Source: Prochlorococcus sp. AG-355-O17
GTDB taxonomy: Bacteria > Cyanobacteriota > Cyanobacteriia > PCC-6307 > Cyanobiaceae
DNA length: 64,000 nt
Direction of reading: 5' to 3'
NCBI GenBank assembly: GCA_003280655.1
Contig: QCEK01000006.1
Coordinates: forward strand, 1-64,000
The notes beneath the pieces were generated by a model. That model was not told the origin of the DNA, searched no databases, and saw nothing but the letters and a program-made list of their open reading frames with translations. This document shows, piece after piece, positions 20,349 to 31,626 of the stretch. Numbering within the stretch: position 1 is the first letter of the stretch; each line of letters begins with the position of its first letter. Both the position numbers and the translations under genes were made by a program.

Positions 20349-22397
20349 TTAGCTAGCAATAAAGTTACCGCAGCGTTGTTTGTCTAAAAAGCTCATATGT
20401 TGTCTTTCTAAGTAATATAATTCCTGAAATTTAATCGCATCTGAGTTTAAATCCTTAAAGAGATCATCTATCTCTTTATTAGTCTCTGAGGAACCTGAAG
20501 AAGGATTATCAATTAAAATAGAAATACAATTTTCTAAAGTTTTTAATCTTTGTGATCCCCAAGATTCGATCAAGTGTCTACATCTTTTTAAAGAATTATA
20601 TTTTTCAAGAAGTGATAAAGTTCCAAGTAAATTATCTTTAGGATTACTAAGCAATGTTAAAAACAACTCATTTGGATTAACAAAATTATTAATTTTATTT
20701 GATAATTCAGGATTATAAAGAGCTAAGTAATCAGTGAGAAGTGAAATTAAGTCAATAGCAAAAAACTCTTTTTGAAGATTTTGACTATTAGATTCTTTTA
20801 ATTCATTTAAATAATTTAAACCTAAATTATTTTGTTCAATTTTTGAAATAGCTTCCCATAAATTTTGAATATGATTAGTATTAAAAACATTAATTTCTCT
20901 TTTGAGAAATTCATCGCGAATAAATAATCGAAGATCAGGACAATGCAAATAGTAAAAGATTATTTCCGATTCATTTTTCTCACGCCGAGAAATTTCATTT
21001 GGTTGTTCAAATTTTTTTGATCTCCCATGCCAACGAAATCCCTTAACTTGATTTCTTAAATCTTGTTCGAACTGTATCGCTAACCTTGCTTGTCCTTTAC
21101 TCAATCGTTCGGAAACTTTTTGTAAGTAATGAGTTCTTGTTGATGATTGAGGTAATTTGCTTAACAATTTTACCAATGAAGAAATAACACTCTGGAAATT
21201 TTCTGACTTTGTTAAATCTTTATCTTTAAAGATCTGATCAATCTCCCAATCAATCCAAAAGGATGAATTATCAATTAGATTAAAATAATCTTCTGGAGTA
21301 TGACTATTCAAAAATTCGTCAGGATCTTTAAAATCATTAAGTTGAAGTATCTTAAGATTAATTTGATCATGGAGAGATAAGCTTTCGACTTCTTTTATTA
21401 CTCTTTTTGTAGCTAATATTCCTGCATTATCAGAATCAAAATTCAATATAATATTTTTATTATCTGTACATCTACATAGTTGAGAAATTTGATATTTATT
21501 TAATGCGGTGCCTAAGGAAGCTACAGAATTAGTTATACCTTTTGAATGAAGAGAAATTACATCAAAGTATCCTTCAACAATAATAGCTTTATCTCTTTTT
21601 CTTATATTGCTAGATGCTTTTTCAAAAGCAAACAACATTCTCCCTTTTTCAAATATCTCTGATTCAGGAGAATTAAGATATTTGGGTTCCTGTCCATCTA
21701 GTGATCTTCCACCAAAAGCAACTACACGTCCCTGCATATCAAGTATTGGAACGATTAATCTATTTCTAAAACGATCATAAATCTTGTCAGAATTGTCCTT
21801 AGAAATAGCAAGGCCTGAAGCCAATATTAAATTAATAGGAAATTTTTCAACCTTGGATAGATAGTTAAACAAATCATTCCATGAATTTGGGGCATAACCT
21901 AATTCAAAGTCATCAATAATTTTATTACTCAAATTTCTCTTGTTTGTTAAATATTTCATAGCTTCAACACCTAGAGAATTATTTAATTGAGACTTAAACC
22001 AATTTTTAGTGACTCTTAATATTTTATAAAGCTCCTCCTTTCTAGATAATTGTTTTTTATAAGCTTCTACTTGGGGACCCTCAAGATTTTCAACATTAAT
22101 ATTATTCTTCTTAGCAAGAGAAAGTACAACATCAGAAAAATTTGCTCGAGTAAATTCCATTAAAAATTTAATAGAATTACCACCAGCACCACAGGAAAAA
22201 CAATAATAGAATTGTTTACTTGGTGAGACTGTCATAGATGGCTTAGTATCATCATGAAAAGGACAAATTCCAACGAATTCTTTGCCTTTCTTCTTAAGAA
22301 CAATATGTTCAGATATAACGTCAACAATATCTGCTTTTTCCTTAACCTCTTTTATAGTTCTTGGGTGTATAGAATGAACCATTGAGATTATTATCAA
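20349..22397 (-). CDS. dnaG: DNA primase
   Basis: CPFHDDTKPSMTVSP zinc finger, TOPRIM EGYFDVI. Confidence 0.96.
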   Translation of the reverse strand: MIIISMVHSIHPRTIKEVKEKADIVDVISEHIVLKKKGKEFVGICPFHDDTKPSMTVSPSKQFYYCFSCGAGGNSIKFLMEFTRANFSDVVLSLAKKNNINVENLEGPQVEAYKKQLSRKEELYKILRVTKNWFKSQLNNSLGVEAMKYLTNKRNLSNKIIDDFELGYAPNSWNDLFNYLSKVEKFPINLILASGLAISKDNSDKIYDRFRNRLIVPILDMQGRVVAFGGRSLDGQEPKYLNSPESEIFEKGRMLFAFEKASSNIRKRDKAIIVEGYFDVISLHSKGITNSVASLGTALNKYQISQLCRCTDNKNIILNFDSDNAGILATKRVIKEVESLSLHDQINLKILQLNDFKDPDEFLNSHTPEDYFNLIDNSSFWIDWEIDQIFKDKDLTKSENFQSVISSLVKLLSKLPQSSTRTHYLQKVSERLSKGQARLAIQFEQDLRNQVKGFRWHGRSKKFEQPNEISRREKNESEIIFYYLHCPDLRLFIRDEFLKREINVFNTNHIQNLWEAISKIEQNNLGLNYLNELKESNSQNLQKEFFAIDLISLLTDYLALYNPELSNKINNFVNPNELFLTLLSNPKDNLLGTLSLLEKYNSLKRCRHLIESWGSQRLKTLENCISILIDNPSSGSSETNKEIDDLFKDLNSDAIKFQELYYLERQHMSFLDKQRCGNFIAS

Positions 22398-22477
22398 AAA
22401 ATAAATAATGATTTATTTGTTATAGATCAAAATCTAATAAGAATCTACTTAATTTCACAAAAAAACTATTTTTTTAA

Positions 22478-23368
22478 ATGATAAATATCGAAGAATTAGA
22501 AAACAGATTTAATTCATTGAAAAAGTATAATTTGGTATTTGCCTCATTCTTCTTCAGTTTGATGACTTTGTGCGTAAAAAATATTGATAAAAGGATACCT
22601 ATTTATGAATTAGTTTTATTCAGATCATTGTTAAGTTTAATAATTACATTATTCATAATTAATATAAAAAATATAAATCCTTGGGGCAAAAATAGACCAT
22701 TACTTATCTTAAGAGGGTTTTTAGGAACTTTAGCTTTAGTTTGTATTTTTTATGCGATAAGAAATATGCCTCTTAGTATATCTACAGTCATTCAGTACAC
22801 ATATCCTATTTTTATATCTATATTTGCTGGCATATTTATAAACGAAAAAATAACTCGTAATATTATTTTTGCTTTAATTATTGGCTGGATTGGAATATTA
22901 GTAATATTGAATCCAAGCCAATTATCAAATATAAATGTTGAAATTGAAAATATTTCGATTTCGATAGCATTTCTTGGGGCAATCTCCACCGCATTGGCTT
23001 ATGTTGTAGTTAAGAAACTTTCATTTACTGAAGATATTTATGTAATTATTGAATATTTTCCACTTGTTTCTTTCATTACTCTATTACCAATTGTATTAAT
23101 CAATTGGGTTACCCCAAACATGAGCGAATTAGTTTGGATAATAGGGATTGGAATATTTACTCAATTAGGTCAGACTTTCTTAACAATAGGATTAAAAAAT
23201 TTACCTGCTTCTGAAGCCTCAACAATTAACTATTTACAAGTTTTTTTCGGGTCAATTTGGGGGATTTTGTTTTTTAGTGAAATAATAAACATAAATTTTT
23301 TATTTGGAGCATTACTAGTTTTATTAGGAACTATTATATCTAGTACCAAAATAATCAAAAGGACATAG
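22478..23368 (+). CDS. EamA/DMT family transporter
   Basis: 10-TM EamA repeats. Confidence 0.85.
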   Translation: MINIEELENRFNSLKKYNLVFASFFFSLMTLCVKNIDKRIPIYELVLFRSLLSLIITLFIINIKNINPWGKNRPLLILRGFLGTLALVCIFYAIRNMPLSISTVIQYTYPIFISIFAGIFINEKITRNIIFALIIGWIGILVILNPSQLSNINVEIENISISIAFLGAISTALAYVVVKKLSFTEDIYVIIEYFPLVSFITLLPIVLINWVTPNMSELVWIIGIGIFTQLGQTFLTIGLKNLPASEASTINYLQVFFGSIWGILFFSEIININFLFGALLVLLGTIISSTKIIKRT

Positions 23369-23394
23369 AATATAATTATTGAAATATAAAAAAA

Positions 23395-23751
23395 GTGAAA
23401 TTTTTCTATTTAGCTTTATTTTTTTGTTTGTCTCCTATTGTTCAAGTTAATGCAACAACACCAAAGTCAGTAACTTGTACAAGAACTGAATATAGAGAGG
23501 AGTACATTCCTGGAACGAAATCAAACCCAGGCTACGTAAAAAGTTATGAAGTAGAGGTTGTAATACCTTGTGGAGGTCAAAGCAAAGCTCAAAAAATAGA
23601 TGATAATGACTGTAGTGAAGGATCTGTTATTGGAGGTATTCTTGGCGCGGGAATAGCACTATCCTCCTCTAGAGGGAAAGATCGTTTTTGGGCTGTACCT
23701 GCAGGCGGGACAGCAGGAGCGCTAATTGGATGTCAAGTGGATGGTGGTTAA
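23395..23751 (+). CDS. secreted glycine-zipper-like hypothetical protein
   Basis: GTG start, signal peptide ...VNA; GSVIGGILGAGIALSS / GGTAGALIG. Confidence 0.65.
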   Translation: MKFFYLALFFCLSPIVQVNATTPKSVTCTRTEYREEYIPGTKSNPGYVKSYEVEVVIPCGGQSKAQKIDDNDCSEGSVIGGILGAGIALSSSRGKDRFWAVPAGGTAGALIGCQVDGG

Positions 23752-24429
23752 TTGATTAGTTGGATAAATGGAGATTTGATTGAATTATGGCAAACTAAAC
23801 AAAAATTTTTTATTTTAATAAATTGTCAAGGATTAGGATACGAAATTCAAATTCTAGAATCCTTATTTCTAAAATTAAAAACGAATCAGATATCAAATAA
23901 AAACTTAACTCTTTGGATAAAACATATTAAGAAAGAAGATTCCGATTTATTATTTGGCTTTACATCAAAGAAACAAAAGAATTTCTTTATTGAAATTTTA
24001 AGTATTCGAGGAGTTGGATCTCAAATTAGTATGGGGATATTAAATAAACTATCTATCAATGAAATAATAAACGCAATAAAAACACAAAACAAAAAATTAA
24101 TTTGTTCCGTACCTGGTATAGGACAAAGAATGAGTGATCGATTAATTTTAGAATTAAAAAGTAAATTTAAAAGTGAAATTTTATTGATAGAAGAACAAAG
24201 CAAAGATGAATTAGAGATTAAAGATCCTGAAATTAATAACATGATAGAGGACCTTCAGTTAACACTTCAATCATTAAATTACAAAAATAATGAAATAAAA
24301 ACTATTTTGCCAATTATTATTAAAAAAGTTGATCTCCTTGCTAAAAAAGAAAATAATTTATCGTTTGAAAATCTATTGAAATTAGCTATGAATTATCTAG
24401 ATAATAATAGTAGTAATTTAGATAGATGA
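23752..24429 (+). CDS. ruvA: Holliday junction DNA helicase subunit RuvA
   Basis: RGVGSQISMGIL and VPGIGQRMSDRLILELK HhH motifs. Confidence 0.93.
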   Translation: MISWINGDLIELWQTKQKFFILINCQGLGYEIQILESLFLKLKTNQISNKNLTLWIKHIKKEDSDLLFGFTSKKQKNFFIEILSIRGVGSQISMGILNKLSINEIINAIKTQNKKLICSVPGIGQRMSDRLILELKSKFKSEILLIEEQSKDELEIKDPEINNMIEDLQLTLQSLNYKNNEIKTILPIIIKKVDLLAKKENNLSFENLLKLAMNYLDNNSSNLDR

Positions 24430-24462
24430 CGTAGTATCATAGAGTAAAAGAAATTAGATTTT

Positions 24463-24732
24463 ATGTCATTAGATACAGCCGAAAAACAGAAGCTGATTGA
24501 AACTCATCAAGTACATCCAACTGATACAGGTTCAGCCGAAGTCCAGGTAGCAATGCTTTCTAAAAGAATATCGAAATTAAGTGAACACCTCCAAGGGAAC
24601 ATTCATGATTTTGCTTCAAGGCAAGGATTGTTAAAAATGATTGGTAAAAGGAAAAGATTACTATCTTACATAAAAGACAAAAACGTTCAGAGATATAAAG
24701 ATCTAGTAAAGAAAATTGGAATCAGAGGTTGA
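24463..24732 (+). CDS. rpsO: 30S ribosomal protein S15
   Basis: [31 protein letters not shown]. Confidence 0.97.
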   Translation: MSLDTAEKQKLIETHQVHPTDTGSAEVQVAMLSKRISKLSEHLQGNIHDFASRQGLLKMIGKRKRLLSYIKDKNVQRYKDLVKKIGIRG

Positions 24733-24741
24733 CCTCAATTA

Positions 24742-25191
24742 ATGAAAAAAAAGCAATCCAAAAAAAAGGCACCAAATAAAAAGAAAAAAATTTATTCTGA
24801 GACAACTGCATTCGCTAATCTAGAAAAAACATCTAATACTGTAACTTCCCCAAAGAAATCCTCAAGTGGCATACCTAAATATGTCGCCGATAGAATGGCA
24901 AGAAGAATATTTTTTACAGCTGGAATACCGACAATATTAGGAATGTCTGTTTTTGTTGTGAGCTACATTATCGTTACAAGAAATATCGCTGAAATACCTC
25001 CTTCTTCAACAATTGCAATTTCAGCATTGTTTTTCTTGTTAGGTCTGGCAGGATTGAGTTTTGGTATTTTATCAGCTAGTTGGGATAAAGAACCTGGATC
25101 TTTTTTTGGTATTGAAAATATTCCAATGAACATACAACGTGCAAAAGCTGCCTTCAAACCTGCTACTCAAAACTTTGAGGATAAAAGTTAA
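24742..25191 (+). CDS. PAM68-like / DUF3464 photosystem assembly protein
   Basis: two TMs, PSWDKEPGS-like SASWDKEPGSFFGIENI. Confidence 0.8.
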   Translation: MKKKQSKKKAPNKKKKIYSETTAFANLEKTSNTVTSPKKSSSGIPKYVADRMARRIFFTAGIPTILGMSVFVVSYIIVTRNIAEIPPSSTIAISALFFLLGLAGLSFGILSASWDKEPGSFFGIENIPMNIQRAKAAFKPATQNFEDKS

Positions 25192-25192
25192 T

Positions 25193-28100
25193 CTAGGAAA
25201 CTAAAGATTTCAAATTAACCTTGAATGATTTATCTTCTAATAACTTGCATGCGCCTTGAATATCTCCAATACAGAATTGTTCGCCAAATTTAACGTAAGT
25301 AACATTATTTTTATTTCTAACTGCAGCTAAAACTGGAATCTTGATTCCACATCTACCTTTATCTGGTTTAAATTTAATTAAACAGTCTCTCAATGTATTT
25401 TGTACCCTTACATCTGATGCTTGAGAACTTTCAAGATTAATAATTAGCAACTTAAGGTTATCGATTTCTCTGCAATCATCAATGATTAACTGAGTCTTAT
25501 CACTTTTTTTATCAATTGTACCCCATACCAACAATCTAGTATCAGTAAGAAGATATTCTGATAATCTGACATAGGTTTTTGGAAAAACTATTGCTTCGCA
25601 ACTTCCAGAAAGATCTTCAAGCTGAACTATAGCCATCCTATCTCCTTTTCTCGTAGTAATTTGCTTCAAATCAGGGATCATTCCAACTAAAGATACTTTG
25701 CTTCTATCCTTTGTTTCTTCTAACTGCGAAATGCTTACAGGTGATATAAGTTTTGCTGGCTTGGTTAAATGCTTTAGAGGATGATCAGATAAGTAAAAGC
25801 CTAGTAGCTGCTTTTCTAACTTTAACTTCTCAATAAGTGAATAATCATCAACCTTAGCTAATTGTGAATCTGAAAAAGCAACATTAGAAAATTCTTCTTT
25901 AGAGTCAAATAGATTTCCTTGCCCTGATAATCTGTCACGATTTCTTGAAGAGGCCCACTCAATAACATGTTCAAGATCTGATAATAACTGAGCTCTATTT
26001 TTATCATTGGAAAACTCATCCAGTGCTCCACAATGAATTAGAGATTCAAGACTTCTTTTGTTAAGAACATTAGAAGGCAAACGGTCACACAAATCTGATA
26101 ATGACTTAAAGGTTCCGATACTATTTCGATTTTCAATTATATTTCTTATTGCAGAATCTCCTAAATTCTTAATTGCAGATAACCCGAATAGAATCTGATT
26201 ATTCTTAATAGTGAAATCAATCCCAGAAAAATTAATGCTCGGTGAAATAACTTCTATTCCCATGGAATAACAATTAGAAATATATCTTTGCATCTTATCG
26301 CTAGAGCCTGAATTTACACTTAAAAGGGCTGCCATATACGCAACAGGAAAATGAGCTTTTAAAAATGCAGTTTGATAAGTTACGGCACCATAAGCAGTTG
26401 AGTGACTTTTGTTAAAACAATATTCTGCGAATAAAACCATTTGATCAAAAAGATCATTTGCTAATTTTTCATTTACACCTTTCTTCATGGAACCTTGTAC
26501 AAAAATATTCCTATGCTTTACCATTTCAGAAACTTTCTTTTTCCCCATTGCTCTTCGAAGTAAATCAGCATCACCCAGAGAATACCCAGCTAGGTCTTGA
26601 GCAATTTTCATGATTTGTTCTTGATAAACCATAATTCCATAGGTTTCAGTAAGAATTGACTTAATAAAAGGATGAGGGAAATCAACCTTTTCGTTCCCAT
26701 TTTTTCGATTTATGAATTTAGGTATAAGGCCTGCATCAAGAGGTCCAGGCCTATAAAGAGCCAATATGGACGAAATATCCTCTAGAGAATTAGGCTTGAA
26801 ATCCTTAACGACCTGCTTCATACCGGATGATTCAAGTTGAAAAATACCTTCAAGATCTCCTCTCCCAATAAGCTCAAATGTTTTACCATCATTGTGAGGT
26901 AACTCATCAATATTTATTTTCTTTCCAATAGATTGATTAATAAGAGAAACTGTTTTTTCAATCATCGTAAGATTCTTAAGACCCAAGAAATCCATTTTTA
27001 ATAATCCAAGTGATTCGATATCATCCATTGAATATTGGGTTATTATTTGTCCTTCATTATTTCTTTGAAGAGGTACAAGTTCGTCAAGAGGATCTGATGC
27101 AATAACAACCCCGGCAGCATGAACTCCATATGTTTTATTAGTTCCTTCAATTCTCAAAGCCAAATCAACCCATTTTTTCACCCTATTATCATTAATGTAT
27201 TTATCTCTAAATTCTTGGCTAGGAGAATTTTTATCGATCATTTCATTTAGTTTGTAAGGTTTCCCTCTTACAACCGGTATTAACTTAGCCAATTTATCCG
27301 CCTCTCCATATGGTATGTCTAGAACCCTTGCAACATCTTTTAAAACCGCCTTCGAGGTCATTTTATTGAAAGTAATTATTTGCGCTACTTTATCCTCTCC
27401 ATAACGATTAGTAACATAATCAATAACTTCATTTCTCCTATCAATACAAAAGTCGGTATCAATATCTGGCATAGACTTTCTTGCTGGATTTAAAAATCTC
27501 TCAAACAACAATCCATGTTCAACAGGATCTATATTTGTAATTTGAAGGGCATAAGCTACTAGTGAGCCTGCTGCAGAACCTCTACCTGGACCTACGGGGA
27601 TAGAGTTATCTCTTGCAAATTTGATATAGTCCCAAACAACCAAAAAATAATCTGGGAAACCCATATCTTTAATAATTTTTAACTCGGAAGAAAGTCTTTT
27701 TTTATATTTCTCATCAACTTCTTCAAGATCATTCTTTTTAAGTCTTTTTAAAAGACCTTTATTAGATAATTGTGTAAGGAAAGAAAATGAATCTGTATCT
27801 TCGTTAATAGGGAATTTTGGCATTCTATAGTTACCAAACAAATCATATACTTCAACTTTTTGAGAAATTTCAACTGTATTATTCACTGCCTCAATAATTA
27901 ATTGATCATCAAGATGATCTTTAAAAAGTTCAAGCATTTCATTTTCACTTTTAATATATTCTGTACCGGTATATCTCAATCTTTTTTCATCACTTATTAG
28001 TTTTCCTGTTAATACACAAAGCAAAGCGTCATGTGCTTCAACATCCATACTTGATAAGTAGTGGGCGTCGTTGGTAGCGATGACTTTTATTTGGTGCTTC

Positions 28101-28696
28101 TTGCCAATTTTTATTAATTCAACGTTAACAATTCTATCCTCAATAGAGCCGTGATCTTGAATTTCTAAATAAAAGTCATCTGCAAATAATTTTTTATACC
28201 AAAGAGCTATATCCTCTGCTACGTCTAATCTACCTTTTAAGATAGCCTGAGGTATCTCTCCACCAAGACAAGCTGTAGAAACAATCAGACCATCACTATA
28301 TTTGCTTAAAAGAGATTTATCAATACATGGCCTTGAAAAAATGCCTCGACCCCTCATCCCATTTAGGTGACTAATTGTTGTCAACTTCACTAGATTCTTA
28401 TAACCAGTATAATTTTTTGCTAACACCACCAAATGATATCTTTTTTCTTTTTTTGGTTGAGGATCATCAATAGAACCATTAATCACGTACATTTCATTAC
28501 CAATAATTGGTTTTATACGTTTCTCATTACACTTCTTGACCAAATCAAGAACACCATACATAACTCCATGATCAGTGAGAGCTATCGATTCCATTCCAAG
28601 ATCACAAGCTCTATCTACAATTTTTGAAATTTGACTGGCACCATCAAGTAAGCTGTAGTCACTGTGATTATGAAGCGGAACGAAACCCATATTCAA
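25193..28696 (-). CDS. dnaE: DNA polymerase III alpha subunit (contiguous, no intein)
   Basis: 1167 aa; PHP domain, PDIDTDFCIDRRNEV, uninterrupted AEYCFNKSHS. Confidence 0.97.
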   Translation of the reverse strand: MNMGFVPLHNHSDYSLLDGASQISKIVDRACDLGMESIALTDHGVMYGVLDLVKKCNEKRIKPIIGNEMYVINGSIDDPQPKKEKRYHLVVLAKNYTGYKNLVKLTTISHLNGMRGRGIFSRPCIDKSLLSKYSDGLIVSTACLGGEIPQAILKGRLDVAEDIALWYKKLFADDFYLEIQDHGSIEDRIVNVELIKIGKKHQIKVIATNDAHYLSSMDVEAHDALLCVLTGKLISDEKRLRYTGTEYIKSENEMLELFKDHLDDQLIIEAVNNTVEISQKVEVYDLFGNYRMPKFPINEDTDSFSFLTQLSNKGLLKRLKKNDLEEVDEKYKKRLSSELKIIKDMGFPDYFLVVWDYIKFARDNSIPVGPGRGSAAGSLVAYALQITNIDPVEHGLLFERFLNPARKSMPDIDTDFCIDRRNEVIDYVTNRYGEDKVAQIITFNKMTSKAVLKDVARVLDIPYGEADKLAKLIPVVRGKPYKLNEMIDKNSPSQEFRDKYINDNRVKKWVDLALRIEGTNKTYGVHAAGVVIASDPLDELVPLQRNNEGQIITQYSMDDIESLGLLKMDFLGLKNLTMIEKTVSLINQSIGKKINIDELPHNDGKTFELIGRGDLEGIFQLESSGMKQVVKDFKPNSLEDISSILALYRPGPLDAGLIPKFINRKNGNEKVDFPHPFIKSILTETYGIMVYQEQIMKIAQDLAGYSLGDADLLRRAMGKKKVSEMVKHRNIFVQGSMKKGVNEKLANDLFDQMVLFAEYCFNKSHSTAYGAVTYQTAFLKAHFPVAYMAALLSVNSGSSDKMQRYISNCYSMGIEVISPSINFSGIDFTIKNNQILFGLSAIKNLGDSAIRNIIENRNSIGTFKSLSDLCDRLPSNVLNKRSLESLIHCGALDEFSNDKNRAQLLSDLEHVIEWASSRNRDRLSGQGNLFDSKEEFSNVAFSDSQLAKVDDYSLIEKLKLEKQLLGFYLSDHPLKHLTKPAKLISPVSISQLEETKDRSKVSLVGMIPDLKQITTRKGDRMAIVQLEDLSGSCEAIVFPKTYVRLSEYLLTDTRLLVWGTIDKKSDKTQLIIDDCREIDNLKLLIINLESSQASDVRVQNTLRDCLIKFKPDKGRCGIKIPVLAAVRNKNNVTYVKFGEQFCIGDIQGACKLLEDKSFKVNLKSLVS

Positions 28697-28774
28697 ATAA
28701 TTTATATATATAAGATAGAGAAAATTTCTAAAATATCTATACTTTGTGATTACAAATTAATTATTAATACAAAT

Positions 28775-30223
28775 TTAAAATAATGGTCTGTTCTTAATTA
28801 TCTGAGCATCAATTTCAAAGATATTTGCAGAATTCAAGATTTTATCTTCTTCTAATACATTACCTATTAATTGCATTCCAATAGGTAATCCTTTTTTATC
28901 AAAACCACAAGGAATACTGATTGCTGGGAGGCCTGCTAAATTAGCAGGAACAGTTAATAGATCAGACAAATACATCGAAAGTGGATCATTGACAAAATCT
29001 CCCTTCAAAAATGCCGTAGTTGGACAAGTTGGAGTTAATAAAACATCTACTTTCTTAAAAGCATTATCAAAATCTTTTCTTATAAGTGTCCTTACTTTTT
29101 GTGCCTTCTTGTAATAGGCATCACTATATCCAGCTGACAAAGCATAAGTACCTATCAGAATTCTTCTTTGTACCTCATCTCCAAAACCTTCAGCTCTACT
29201 TTTTGAAGTCATATCAATAAGATTTGAACCTTCATTCGATCTATAGCCATATTTAACCCCATCATATCTAGCTAAATTTGCGGAGGCTTCAGATGGTGCA
29301 ATGACATAATATGTCGCAATTCCATCGTTAAATCTAGGACATTCAACTTCGATAATTTCAGCCCCTAAAGCTTGGAATCTATCAACACTAGAAAGAACAG
29401 ATTCTTTAACTTCTGGATTAAGCCCTTGGTGTTCAAAACATTCTTTAATGATTCCAATTTTTAAACCCTTTATAGATTTATTTAAGTTAGTCAAATAATT
29501 TGGTACTGGCTTATCAAGACATGTTGAGTCAAAGGGATCTTTACCAGATATTGAATAAAGAATTTCAGCCGCATCTGAGACTGTATTCGCAATAGGGCCA
29601 ATTTGATCAAGAGAGCTAGCAAATGCCACCAGTCCCCATCTACTCACTCTGCCATAAGTAGGTTTAAGACCTACTACGCCACAAAAAGAAGCAGGTTGCC
29701 TTATTGATCCTCCAGTATCACTACCTATCGCCGCTGCACAAAATCCAGCGGCAACCGAAGCAGCACTACCGCCTGAACTTCCTCCTGGCACTCTATTAGT
29801 ATCCCAAGGATTTGAAGTAACTCCAAATACAGAAGTTTCCGTTGAACTACCCATTGCAAATTCGTCTAAATTTGTTTTTCCTAAACAAATACCCCCTGAA
29901 GACCATAATTTACTCGAAGCGGTGGATTCATAAGGCGCCACAAAACTTTTGAGCATTTTACTTGCACAAGTTGTTGCAACTCCTTTGGTGCAAATATTAT
30001 CCTTTATTGCTATAGGCATCCCCGCGAGAGGAGGCAGTTTTTCTTTATTTTGAATTAATTTATCAATCTTCTCTGCTTGAGCGATAGCATTATCTTTTGT
30101 AGTACAAATATATGAGTTAATTACAAGATCTTTATCCTCTATTTTGGCAAAAAAATCATTAACTAATTCCTTAACAGAAGCATTTTTGCTATTAATTTCC
30201 CTTCTTAAAGAATCAAAATTCAT
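28775..30223 (-). CDS. gatA: Asp-tRNA(Asn)/Glu-tRNA(Gln) amidotransferase subunit A
   Basis: [31 protein letters not shown]. Confidence 0.97.
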   Translation of the reverse strand: MNFDSLRREINSKNASVKELVNDFFAKIEDKDLVINSYICTTKDNAIAQAEKIDKLIQNKEKLPPLAGMPIAIKDNICTKGVATTCASKMLKSFVAPYESTASSKLWSSGGICLGKTNLDEFAMGSSTETSVFGVTSNPWDTNRVPGGSSGGSAASVAAGFCAAAIGSDTGGSIRQPASFCGVVGLKPTYGRVSRWGLVAFASSLDQIGPIANTVSDAAEILYSISGKDPFDSTCLDKPVPNYLTNLNKSIKGLKIGIIKECFEHQGLNPEVKESVLSSVDRFQALGAEIIEVECPRFNDGIATYYVIAPSEASANLARYDGVKYGYRSNEGSNLIDMTSKSRAEGFGDEVQRRILIGTYALSAGYSDAYYKKAQKVRTLIRKDFDNAFKKVDVLLTPTCPTTAFLKGDFVNDPLSMYLSDLLTVPANLAGLPAISIPCGFDKKGLPIGMQLIGNVLEEDKILNSANIFEIDAQIIKNRPLF

Positions 30224-30253
30224 CTCTTAATTTATTTCTTACAATTAAAGTTA

Positions 30254-30493
30254 TCAAACTGTTAGTGGTTCTTCTTTTTTGCAGCGAATCAAACTATGCT
30301 TAATATTTCCAAACCCTTCATCAGAAAGATCATTAATAAAAGAAGATAAATTTTCATTTAAACTACGTTTAGTAATAAATGGGCCAAACCAGTAAGTACA
30401 ACTAGGTTGACTTGTCTCAATTTTAGCCCACCAGGCTAATCCGAGTTTGTTTCCAAAGTTTCTAATCAATGTTTTTGGCCTAGTAGTCATCAA
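30254..30493 (-). CDS. DUF1816 domain protein
   Basis: WWAKIETSQPSCTYWFGPF. Confidence 0.8.
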   Translation of the reverse strand: MMTTRPKTLIRNFGNKLGLAWWAKIETSQPSCTYWFGPFITKRSLNENLSSFINDLSDEGFGNIKHSLIRCKKEEPLTV

Positions 30494-30614
30494 TTCTTGT
30501 TAAATTCTATACAATTTTGTAGTGAAACTCAATACTTTTTTATTAATCATAAAAATGTATTGAAACAACAACATTTTAGAGATAGTTAAAAACAAAAATT
30601 GTTTAAATATTAAA

Positions 30615-31622
30615 TTATTTACCTGTTAAGTGAAATAGCGATATGGCGGCCGCAACAGAGGCATTTAAACTTGAAGTCTTACCTTTAAGAGGAATGCTTA
30701 GTAGAAAATCGCATTTTTTTTGAGTAAGTAAAGAGATACCTTTATCTTCTGAGCCTACTATTACTACCAAGGGGGCTTTCTCTAGAAAATTTGAGATGGA
30801 TATTTGACCATCTCCAGATAAGCCAACAACAAGAAAACCATTTTTTTTAAGTTCCTCTAGTGCTCTATTTAAATTAACAACTCTACTTACTTGCAAGTGT
30901 TCTAAAGCTCCTGCAGCTACCTTGGCAACTGTCCCCGTCAATCCAGCAGATCTTCTCTGAGGAATAATGATACCCTTGCAATCAAATGCTTCCGCTGATC
31001 TTATAATCGCTCCAACATTATGTGGATCAGTTATACCGTCCAATGCAAGTAATATAGGATTTGAACAGTTGTTTTTAGAAAAATCGATTAATTGTTTTAG
31101 AGATATTGTTTTAGAGCATGCCAACTGCAATGCGACACCTTGATGTGAAGCACCATAAGTCAATTGTGAAAGCCTGTTCCAAGAGACCTCTTCAATGAGG
31201 ACTCCTTTGGATTTAAGGTCCTTAAGCAAAATATAGAATTTGTCTGAAGAAAAGACTTCTGAAGTACACCAAATCCTATTAATCGATCTTTCACCATTAA
31301 GAGCCTCATACACCGAATGTTTACCCCATATCCAATCATCAAAATTTTTCTTATTAGTGAGCTCTTGATGAAAATCAGGATTTTTATTAGGGAATTCTGT
31401 ATTAGATTTAAATGCTGGCTTTCTTCTCTTTAGTGATGAAAAAGTATTATTTTTATGAATATTATTTAAACTTTCAACATTATTATTTTTAGCCGAATTC
31501 TTCATAAACCTTTTATTTTCTTCTGATCGATTTTTATTTTTTGAGTAATAATCAGAATCCGAATTTTTTTTATACTCTTTATTATTTTTGCCAGTGAAAT
31601 TTTTTTTTGAGAAGTTTTTCAT
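30615..31622 (-). CDS. rlmB: SpoU/TrmH-family RNA 2'-O-methyltransferase (RlmB-type) with low-complexity N-terminal extension
   Basis: LDGITDPHNVGAIIRSAEAF, VVGSEDKGI, IPLKGKTSSLNASVAAAI. Confidence 0.92.
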   Translation of the reverse strand: MKNFSKKNFTGKNNKEYKKNSDSDYYSKNKNRSEENKRFMKNSAKNNNVESLNNIHKNNTFSSLKRRKPAFKSNTEFPNKNPDFHQELTNKKNFDDWIWGKHSVYEALNGERSINRIWCTSEVFSSDKFYILLKDLKSKGVLIEEVSWNRLSQLTYGASHQGVALQLACSKTISLKQLIDFSKNNCSNPILLALDGITDPHNVGAIIRSAEAFDCKGIIIPQRRSAGLTGTVAKVAAGALEHLQVSRVVNLNRALEELKKNGFLVVGLSGDGQISISNFLEKAPLVVIVGSEDKGISLLTQKKCDFLLSIPLKGKTSSLNASVAAAISLFHLTGK

Positions 31623-31626
31623 AAAT

